From Phycisphaerales bacterium (lineage in GTDB: Bacteria; Planctomycetota; Phycisphaerae; Sedimentisphaerales; Anaerohalosphaeraceae), in NCBI GenBank assembly GCA_003152975.1, contig PMBP01000178.1:369-12144 (forward strand): 11,776 nt of DNA, written 5' to 3'. Made by a program: the position numbers and the translations under genes. The notes beneath the pieces are model-generated. The model saw only the letters and a list, made by a program, of their open reading frames with translations, had not been told where the DNA came from and did not search any database. Shown piece by piece: positions 6,271-11,776 of this stretch (the first letter of the stretch is position 1; every line of letters begins with the position of its first letter).

Positions 6271-8442
6271 ATGAACGATCGAGCAAGCTCGGCGATGCCG
6301 TTTCTGCGGCATCTGACCGAGTCGCAGAAAAAGGCCGTATTGCACAAGGACGGCCCGTTGCTGGTGTTGGCGGGGCCGGGAAGCGGCAAGACACGGGTGA
6401 TCACCTGCCGGATTGCCGCGTTGATCCATGCGGGGGTCGATCCGCGGCAGATCTGCGCGATCACCTTTACCAACAAGGCGGCCGAGGAGATGCGGCGCCG
6501 CGTGGAGACGATGGGATTCACGCACTCGGTGCATGTGAGCACCTTTCACTCGCTATGCGTGAGGATCCTGCGGCGGTACGGCGAGGTGATCGGGATTCGG
6601 GCGAACTTCAGCATCTACGACGAGGGCGACCAGACCCGCTGCGTCAAGGAGGCGATCGCGGCGGTGGATCTAAGCAGTAGCCAGTTTGCGCCGGGGCGGG
6701 TTCTGGCGGCGATCTCGCAGTGCAAGAACGACATCGAGACGCCGGACGAACTGGCCGAGCGGGCGGGCGGGTACTTCGAGCAGTGCCTGGCGAAGATTTA
6801 CCGGCAATACCAGAAGTCGCTGGCGGGCAAGAACTCGCTGGACTTTGACGACCTGCTGCTATATACGGCGTGTCTGCTTCGCGACCGGGCGGAGATCCGC
6901 GGGGAGCTGAACCGGCGGTTCCGGTATTTACTGGTCGATGAATATCAGGATACGAACCATTCGCAGTACCAGATCGCCAAGGGACTGGCCCTGGAGCACC
7001 GCAATATTTGCGTGACGGGCGACCCGGACCAGTCGATTTATCGGTGGCGTGGGGCGGACATCGGCAATATCCTGGCGTTCGAGAAGGACTGGCCCGAGGC
7101 GGTGGTGGTGCGGCTGGAGGAGAACTTCCGGTCGCGGCCGCAGATTCTGGCGGCGGCGGACCGGCTGATTGTCAACAATACCCAGCGCAAGGCCAAGAAG
7201 CTGATCGCCGTGCGCGAAAGCGGCAAGGACCTGCGTTTGGTGCCGTGTTCCGACGAGACGGCCGAGGCGGCTCTGATCGCCGAGCGGATCGCGGGATTGA
7301 TCCGAGAAGGGGGCAAGCCGGGGCAGGTCGCGGTGTTCTATCGGATCAACGCGATGAGCCGGCCGATCGAGGAGCAATTGATCCGCGGGCGGATTCCGTA
7401 CCAGGTGGTGCGGGGCGTGGAGTTTTACGGGCGAAAGGAAATCCGCGACATGCTGGGCTATCTGCGGTTGCTGGCCAACCCGGACGACGATCTGGCGTTT
7501 TTGCGGGCGGTCAACAGCCACCCTCGAGGGATCGGGCAGACGACGCTGGATCGGCTGGGGGCCTGCGCGCAGCGGATGGGACAATCCTTGTGGTCGGCGG
7601 CCAGACAGGTCGGGTCGCTGGAGGGGATTCCGCGGGCGGCACAGGCGAAGATCGCCGCGTTTGCCGCGACGATCGACCCGCTGCGGGCGGAGATTGCCGG
7701 GCTGGTGGCACCGCTGATGGAGAAGGTGCTGGAGGCCAGCGGCTACGAGGCGCATCTCAAGGCGGGGGGCGACAAGGAGGAAGGAGCGATGGAGAACATC
7801 GACGAGTTGATCAGCGCCGCGGCGCTGTATGACAAGCAGACCGAGCAGCCGTCGCTGGTGGATTATTTGCAGACGATCGCGCTCTATAGCGACACCGATG
7901 CGTTCGATCCGGCGGCGGGCAAGGTCTCGCTAATGACGCTGCATGCGGCCAAGGGGCTGGAGTTCGAGCACGTGTTCATGGCCGGGCTGGAGGAGGGCAT
8001 TTTGCCGCACGAGCGGTGCCTGCAATCAAAAGAGGAAATGGAGGAAGAAAGGCGGTTATGCTTTGTGGGCGTGACGCGCGCCAAGGACGAGTTGACGCTG
8101 ACGCTGGCGCGGCACCGCACGCTGCGGGGGCAGTTTCTGCGGACGATCCCGTCGCCGTTTTTGTTCGAGATGGGATTTACCCCGCGGGACATCGACACGG
8201 TACAAGACTGGAACGATCCGGACGAGGACGAGCCCGATGATGATTTCGGGCCGGCCTCGGATGAGCCGCAGAAGCAGGCGCGATTTCGGATCAACGAACT
8301 GGTGCAGCATTCGACCTTCGGGCTGGGCCGGGTCAAGGAATTCGTCGATCTGGGCGAGGACAGCATCGTAGTCGTGAAGTTCAACAGCGGGCAGCTCAAG
8401 TCGCTGATGACGCGATATGCCAAGCTGCAGAAGATGCCGTGA
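6271..8442 (+). CDS. pcrA: PcrA/UvrD-family superfamily 1A DNA helicase
   Basis: ATP-dependent 3'-5' DNA helicase, expected to act in the cytoplasm in nucleotide excision repair, removal of recombination intermediates and replication-transcription conflicts. With the start at 6271 the protein has 723 residues, the usual PcrA size. Motifs: Walker A GPGSGKT (35-41), Ia TFTNKAAEEM, II DEYQD (223-227), III GDPDQSIYRWRGAD, IV LEENFRS, V TLHAAKGLEFEHVF and VI VGVTRAK (601-605). An acidic linker of about 25 residues leads to a Tudor-like C-terminal domain (about 671-722, with FGLGRVKEF and IVVVKFNSGQLKSL), the part that contacts RNA polymerase in PcrA/UvrD. The ATG at 6271 is preferred over the one at 6235 because GGAAGGA lies just before it and the protein then begins near the Q-motif as in homologues. 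First gene of a close-packed run. Confidence 0.95.
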   Translation: MNDRASSAMPFLRHLTESQKKAVLHKDGPLLVLAGPGSGKTRVITCRIAALIHAGVDPRQICAITFTNKAAEEMRRRVETMGFTHSVHVSTFHSLCVRILRRYGEVIGIRANFSIYDEGDQTRCVKEAIAAVDLSSSQFAPGRVLAAISQCKNDIETPDELAERAGGYFEQCLAKIYRQYQKSLAGKNSLDFDDLLLYTACLLRDRAEIRGELNRRFRYLLVDEYQDTNHSQYQIAKGLALEHRNICVTGDPDQSIYRWRGADIGNILAFEKDWPEAVVVRLEENFRSRPQILAAADRLIVNNTQRKAKKLIAVRESGKDLRLVPCSDETAEAALIAERIAGLIREGGKPGQVAVFYRINAMSRPIEEQLIRGRIPYQVVRGVEFYGRKEIRDMLGYLRLLANPDDDLAFLRAVNSHPRGIGQTTLDRLGACAQRMGQSLWSAARQVGSLEGIPRAAQAKIAAFAATIDPLRAEIAGLVAPLMEKVLEASGYEAHLKAGGDKEEGAMENIDELISAAALYDKQTEQPSLVDYLQTIALYSDTDAFDPAAGKVSLMTLHAAKGLEFEHVFMAGLEEGILPHERCLQSKEEMEEERRLCFVGVTRAKDELTLTLARHRTLRGQFLRTIPSPFLFEMGFTPRDIDTVQDWNDPDEDEPDDDFGPASDEPQKQARFRINELVQHSTFGLGRVKEFVDLGEDSIVVVKFNSGQLKSLMTRYAKLQKMP

Positions 8443-8479
8443 GGAAAACGAGAGAGATGATTTGGACAGGATGCCGGGA

Positions 8480-9034
8480 ATGAACTCAAAGGACGCATCG
8501 CGCGAGATATTGTGGGCCGGGGGTTTTTTGGATGTCGTGCGAATCAACCGGTGGGAGTTTGTCCGCCGCAAGAACATCACGGGCATTGTGGGGATCGTGC
8601 CGGTGACCGACGACGGCAAGCTGGTGCTGCTGGAGCAGTATCGTCCTCCGATCGGCGGCAAGGTCATCGAGTTGCCGGCCGGGCTGGTGGGGGATATTCC
8701 CGGCAAACAGGCCGAACCGCTGGAGGAAGCGGCCCGGCGGGAGTTGTACGAGGAGACCGGCTACGAGGCCGATCGTATGGAGGTCCTGTTCGAGGGGTGC
8801 GTGACGCCGGGGCTGTGCGATGAGACGATTACCTTCTTCCTGGCGACGGGACTTCGCAAAACGGCGGCCGGTGGCGGCGACGAAACGGAAGATATTGTCG
8901 TGCATGATATTCCCCTGGGGGCGGTGATGGACTTTCTCGGGCAGCAGAGTCGCAAGGGGAACCTGATCGACCTGAAGGTCTATTCGGCGTTATTCTTCTT
9001 GCAGCGGGAAATCGGCGAACGGGAGGAAGCGTAA
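8480..9034 (+). CDS. Nudix hydrolase, ADP-ribose pyrophosphatase type
   Basis: Predicted cytoplasmic, Mg-dependent hydrolase of a nucleoside diphosphate linked to another group, most likely ADP-ribose to AMP and ribose-5-phosphate. The protein has 184 residues from the chosen start. LLEQYRPPIGGKVIELPAG (50-68) is the conserved lead-in of the ADP-ribose pyrophosphatase group. The Nudix box ends in REL.YEETGY (87-95), with catalytic-helix glutamates 88, 91 and 92. The stretch from Gly68 to the first box glutamate (Glu79) has ten intervening residues instead of the usual five, an enlarged loop. The ATG at 8480 is chosen because ACAGG sits 9 bases before it. The in-frame ATGs at 8471 and 8417 have poorer spacing, and 8417 would overlap the helicase gene. 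The gene lies 37 bases after the helicase and one base before the fumarase subunit gene. Exact substrate is not certain. Confidence 0.9.
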   Translation: MNSKDASREILWAGGFLDVVRINRWEFVRRKNITGIVGIVPVTDDGKLVLLEQYRPPIGGKVIELPAGLVGDIPGKQAEPLEEAARRELYEETGYEADRMEVLFEGCVTPGLCDETITFFLATGLRKTAAGGGDETEDIVVHDIPLGAVMDFLGQQSRKGNLIDLKVYSALFFLQREIGEREEA

Positions 9035-9035
9035 T

Positions 9036-9599
9036 ATGGATATTGTATCGCTGACAACGCCACTATCAGAGGCGGTGGTTCAGACGCTGAAGGCCGGGAT
9101 GGACATTCGGATCAGCGGCGTGGTGTATTCGGCGCGGGACATGGCGCACAAGCGGATGTGCGAATTGGTCGAAGCGGGAAAGCCGCTGCCGATCCATCTG
9201 AAGGGGCAGGTGCTGTATTTTGTCGGGCCGACACCGACGCCGGCAGGGCGGCCGATCGGGGCGGCGGGGCCGACGACCTCGACGCGGATGGACGCCTTTA
9301 GTCCGATCCTTCTGGCGGCGGGCCTGAAGGGAATGATCGGCAAGGGGTATCGCGACGATCGCGTTCGGGAGGCGCTGCGACAATACGGGGCCGTGCATTT
9401 GTCCACGCTGGGCGGGGCGGGGGCGTTGCTGAGCCGACATATTGTGTCTTGCGAGATCGTGGCCTACGAGGATTTGGGGACGGAGGCGATCCGAAAACTG
9501 AAGGTGGTGGATTTTCCGTGCATTGTGGCGTATGATGCCTTCGGCGGCAGCGTTTATGACGCCGTGGGACCGCGGGGAATCGCCGCGGCGAAGGCGTAA
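9036..9599 (+). CDS. Fe-S type fumarate hydratase (or tartrate dehydratase) beta subunit
   Basis: This is the swivelling C-terminal half of class I (oxygen-labile, 4Fe-4S) fumarate/tartrate hydro-lyases. With an alpha subunit that holds the cluster, it interconverts fumarate and malate. Length is 187 residues, normal for separate beta subunits. Hallmarks are TTPLSEAVVQTLKAGMDIRI at the N-terminus, ARDMAHKRM (33-41), the substrate-site motif GPTTSTRMD (78-86), GKG (102-104) and a late DFPCIVAYDAFGGSVYD segment. A strong ribosome-binding site, GGGAGGA, lies about 8 bases before the ATG, and only one base separates the gene from the Nudix stop. No alpha subunit is present anywhere in the window, although it usually lies directly upstream, so the partner must be encoded elsewhere. 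Fumarate versus tartrate specificity cannot be read from the beta subunit. Confidence 0.92.
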   Translation: MDIVSLTTPLSEAVVQTLKAGMDIRISGVVYSARDMAHKRMCELVEAGKPLPIHLKGQVLYFVGPTPTPAGRPIGAAGPTTSTRMDAFSPILLAAGLKGMIGKGYRDDRVREALRQYGAVHLSTLGGAGALLSRHIVSCEIVAYEDLGTEAIRKLKVVDFPCIVAYDAFGGSVYDAVGPRGIAAAKA

Positions 9600-9623
9600 C
9601 CAAACTCAATCGGGAGTCGAAAT

Positions 9624-10670
9624 TTGAAAGTCGCATTTGTCGGGATGATGCAGTCGGGCAAGAGCACCCTGCTGGCGGCGGTGAGCGGAAAGCCCTTGCC
9701 GCTGGTTGGGTCGGTGAATATCGAAGAGCTGATCGTTGGGGTTCCCGACGAGCGGCTGGACTGGCTGACGAAACTGTATCAGCCGCACAAGACGGTTCAC
9801 GGCACGGTGGACTGCTTAGATCTGCCGGGTCTGTCGTTTGAGGATGAGCATGGGCGGGCGGCGGCGCGTCGGTTTCTGTCGCAGGTCCGCACGGTGGATC
9901 TTTTTGTGCTGATCATCGGCGCGTACGCAGCGGACGCCGACCCCGTGCGGGACCTGATCAACCTGAAGACCGAGCTGATGCTGGCGGACCTGGAGCTGGT
10001 GTGCACGCGGATCGAGCGGCTGGAAAAGCAGGTCAACAAGCCGTCGAAGACACAGGCACAGGACAAAGCAGAGCTGGAAATGCAGAAACGGCTGCAAGAG
10101 GCCATCGAATCGGAAAAGCCGATCCGGTCGGCGATCCACAACGAGCAGGACCTTGCGGTGATCAAGTCGCTGGGATTTTTCACGCTCAAGCCGATGATGG
10201 TCGTGATCAACGTGGCGGAAAACCAGCGGGAACGGATCTTCGATTTGTCGCGGGCGATCGACCCGGCGACGCAGGTGGTGACGCTGTGCGCGCCGCTGGA
10301 GTACGAGCTGTCGCAGTTGGACGAGGCCAGCCGCAAGGAGTTCATGTCCGATCTGGGGATCACCCGGCCGGCGGTGGCACAGTTCATGCAAAGCTGTTAT
10401 TCGACGCTGGGGTTGATCAGCTTTCTAACGGTGGGGAAGGACGAGGTGCGGGCCTGGCCGATCGCGAAGGGGACCTCAGCCCACGACGCGGCGGGCAAGG
10501 TCCACAGCGACATCAAGCGGGGATTCATCCGGGCCGAGACGATCGCATATCCGGACATTCAGCAATACGGCGATGAGAAAGGGTGCAAGGCGGCCGGCAA
10601 GGTGCGGCTGGAGGGCAAAGGTTACATCGTGCAGGACGGGGACATCATTTGCTATCGGTTTAATGTGTAG
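9624..10670 (+). CDS. Divergent YchF/Obg-family P-loop NTPase with C-terminal TGS-like (DUF933) domain
   Basis: Predicted cytoplasmic nucleotide-binding protein of 348 residues, slightly shorter than typical YchF (about 363). It starts at TTG, with GGGAG 7 bases upstream and no in-frame ATG before the preceding stop. The P-loop is GMMQSGKST (7-15), where canonical YchF has a GLPNVGKST-type loop. The G3 motif DLPGL (66-70) has the hydrophobic residue of HAS-type NTPases in place of catalytic Gln. The G4-like INVAEN (195-200) matches the NxxE form linked to ATP preference in YchF. A charged helical insert covers about 115-180. The C-terminal part (262-348: GLISFLTVGKDEVRAWPI, GFIRAETIAY, EGKGYIVQDGDI) matches the YchF TGS-like domain closely. 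The region between P-loop and G3 is short and unlike canonical YchF. YchF proteins bind ribosomes and affect stress responses; whether this one does is inference. It may be a paralogue beside a standard ychF elsewhere. Confidence 0.85.
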   Translation: MKVAFVGMMQSGKSTLLAAVSGKPLPLVGSVNIEELIVGVPDERLDWLTKLYQPHKTVHGTVDCLDLPGLSFEDEHGRAAARRFLSQVRTVDLFVLIIGAYAADADPVRDLINLKTELMLADLELVCTRIERLEKQVNKPSKTQAQDKAELEMQKRLQEAIESEKPIRSAIHNEQDLAVIKSLGFFTLKPMMVVINVAENQRERIFDLSRAIDPATQVVTLCAPLEYELSQLDEASRKEFMSDLGITRPAVAQFMQSCYSTLGLISFLTVGKDEVRAWPIAKGTSAHDAAGKVHSDIKRGFIRAETIAYPDIQQYGDEKGCKAAGKVRLEGKGYIVQDGDIICYRFNV

Positions 10671-10738
10671 GTAAGTTGCGGGTATAAAATTTTCAATTTG
10701 TTTTCAAGCAAAGCCGGAAATCCGCGAAGGGGTGGAGT

Positions 10739-11377
10739 ATGTTCAAGTATCCGATATTTCTGAATCTCCAGGGGCGGAAGGCGGTGGTCATCGGCGCCGG
10801 TTCGGTCGGCGCCCGCAAGGCGCAGGTCCTGACGGAAACGGGGGCCCGCGTGGTGGTGGTTGCCCCGCATTTTGATCCGGCCTTTTCGGTCATCGCGAAT
10901 CGCGCGAATGTCGAAGTCGTACAATCGCGGTACTCGAAGGAGTACCTGGCGGGAGCGGTGCTGGCAATCGCGGCGACGAACGATCCCGACCTCAACCGGC
11001 AGATTTACGCGGATTGCCAGCAATTGGAGGTGCTGTGTAATGTGGTCGATGTGCCGGAGTTGTGCGATTTCTTCGTGCCGGCGGTCGTTCAGCGGGGGCC
11101 GCTGCAGATCGCCGTCAGTACGGACGGCAACTGTCCCGCCTATGCCGGTCATGTCCGCCGCAAGCTGGAGGAGTTGTTCACCGAGGCGCACGGCCGGTTC
11201 GTCGAGGACCTTGAGGTCCTGCGGCGGCGGCTGATTGAAGTGGTGCCGGACGCCAATCGGCGAAAGGCCATGATGGGCCAGTTGGTCGGCGACGAGTCCC
11301 TGGAGTATTATATCGGTCAGGGCGCCAAGGCCTGGAAGGCCCGTGCGGATCTATGGATCGCAAATCACGATGTATAA
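10739..11377 (+). CDS. Precorrin-2 dehydrogenase / sirohydrochlorin ferrochelatase-type protein (siroheme synthesis)
   Basis: Cytoplasmic NAD-dependent enzyme that oxidises precorrin-2 to sirohydrochlorin. Some members also insert iron to give siroheme, the cofactor of sulfite and nitrite reductases and a precursor in the alternative haem route. The 212-residue protein corresponds to the N-terminal module of CysG and to SirC/Met8p, without the methyltransferase half. It starts with YPIFLNLQGRKAVVIGAGSV, where the Rossmann glycine loop is GAGSVGARKA (19-28). NVVDVPELCDFFVPA (101-115) contains Asp104, which aligns by sequence context and number with the catalytic aspartate of CysG. PLQIAVSTDG (121-130) and a GHVRRKLEELF helix follow. 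AAGGGG lies 6 bases before the ATG. It sits 68 bases after the YchF-like gene, so it may be read through from it. The hemA-type genes that often follow such a gene are absent, since the next gene is on the opposite strand. Confidence 0.92.
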   Translation: MFKYPIFLNLQGRKAVVIGAGSVGARKAQVLTETGARVVVVAPHFDPAFSVIANRANVEVVQSRYSKEYLAGAVLAIAATNDPDLNRQIYADCQQLEVLCNVVDVPELCDFFVPAVVQRGPLQIAVSTDGNCPAYAGHVRRKLEELFTEAHGRFVEDLEVLRRRLIEVVPDANRRKAMMGQLVGDESLEYYIGQGAKAWKARADLWIANHDV

Positions 11378-11394
11378 GGGATTAAACATCCTGA

Positions 11395-11775
11395 TCAGGG
11401 TTTGGCCGGAGCTGCCACGGCGGAGGCGTCTCGGCAGGCGTCGGTTTCATTGAGCTTCTGAAGGACCGCGACGCGGGATTGGTCGCTCTTGAGTTGTCCC
11501 AGAAGCAGCAAAATCTCCTTCTTGACAGCGCAGGAAAACTGGTCGCTGTCGATCAGGTTTTCGATAACTTCCTGCTTGTCTTCGTCGAGATACAAACTCT
11601 TTACGGCCTTGCGGACCAGATAGACCTGTTCTTCGGGCGACAGGTTGTCCCGCTGAGACAGGGTCACGAAACCATCGTGCTTGGCCGAGTCGCTTTTGAG
11701 ATTTCCGACCGCGTCGATCTCCAGGATCGTCGATTCGGTTTTCAAATCTTTTTTACCCCCAAACAATCCCGCCAT
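11395..11775 (-). CDS. Small helical protein of unknown function
   Basis: I do not recognise this 126-residue protein. It begins MAGLFGGKKD one base from the right edge, so its ribosome-binding site is not visible and an upstream extension cannot be excluded, although the start looks natural. Residues 1-45 are polar and probably little structured. About 46-110 are predicted alpha-helical with regular leucine/valine spacing (PEEQVYLVRKAVKSLYL, KQEVIENLI, VKKEILLLLGQLK, VAVLQKLNE), which resembles a short HEAT-like or four-helix arrangement. The tail AVAAPAKP is flexible. There is no signal peptide, membrane segment or catalytic motif; the two cysteines (82 and 114) are not in a metal-site pattern. 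It converges on the siroheme gene, with 17 bases between the stops. Coding status rests on length and sensible composition, so it is likely real but function is open. Confidence 0.65.
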   Translation of the reverse strand: MAGLFGGKKDLKTESTILEIDAVGNLKSDSAKHDGFVTLSQRDNLSPEEQVYLVRKAVKSLYLDEDKQEVIENLIDSDQFSCAVKKEILLLLGQLKSDQSRVAVLQKLNETDACRDASAVAAPAKP

Positions 11776-11776
11776 G

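Noticed and set aside
10676..10690. TTGCGG and TATAAAAT before the siroheme gene as a promoter
   Set aside because: The two boxes are separated by about one base instead of about 17, and no alternative -35 box at proper spacing was convincing.
11390..11399. CCTGATCAGG palindrome between the convergent genes as a bidirectional terminator
   Set aside because: It is only 10 bases long with no loop and no T-tract on either side, and it overlaps the stop codon of the minus-strand gene. It is too weak to call.

Overview
The window is GC-rich bacterial chromosome with strong G/C preference at third codon positions. It looks like a planctomycete, probably an anaerobic member of the Phycisphaerae. 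The evidence is the protein content: a very large secreted-type protein with a planctomycete-style beta-sandwich, a beta-propeller, two c-type haem motifs of the HzsA-like/PSCyt1 kind and a C-terminal SUMF1-like domain; a YVTN propeller fused to a dihaem MauG/CCP-like domain; and a subunit of an oxygen-sensitive Fe-S type fumarase. The lineage call is inference from gene style, not from a marker gene.

Left region (1-6109): two plus-strand genes for predicted extracytoplasmic redox proteins. The first is cut by the left edge, and its frame stays open to base 2. The second has a signal peptide, about seven YVTN blades and two CxxCH motifs. Between them lies a 342-base gene-free spacer. Its left part is AT-rich and its right part is packed with short palindromes, including two copies of one hairpin whose stems differ by a compensatory change. 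Together the two genes reproduce the parts list of hydrazine synthase: alpha = propeller plus two haem domains; beta = seven-bladed propeller; gamma = dihaem MauG-like. They do so in an apparently non-anammox setting and with an added C-terminal SUMF1-like domain. This is the most interesting observation here. It is an architectural parallel, not proof of hydrazine chemistry.

Middle region (6110-10670): after a short spacer with a perfect 24-base palindrome comes a tight plus-strand run. It holds a PcrA/UvrD-type helicase with its C-terminal Tudor-like domain, a Nudix hydrolase of the ADP-ribose pyrophosphatase type, a stand-alone fumarase beta subunit (no alpha subunit in the window) and a divergent YchF-like P-loop NTPase starting at TTG. 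Gaps between these genes are 37, 1 and 24 bases, so they are probably co-transcribed.

Right region (10671-11776): a precorrin-2 dehydrogenase/sirohydrochlorin ferrochelatase-type gene for siroheme synthesis follows on the plus strand. It converges, with a 17-base gap, on a small minus-strand gene of unknown function that begins at the right edge. No RNA genes, CRISPR arrays, transposases or intact insertion sequences were seen.
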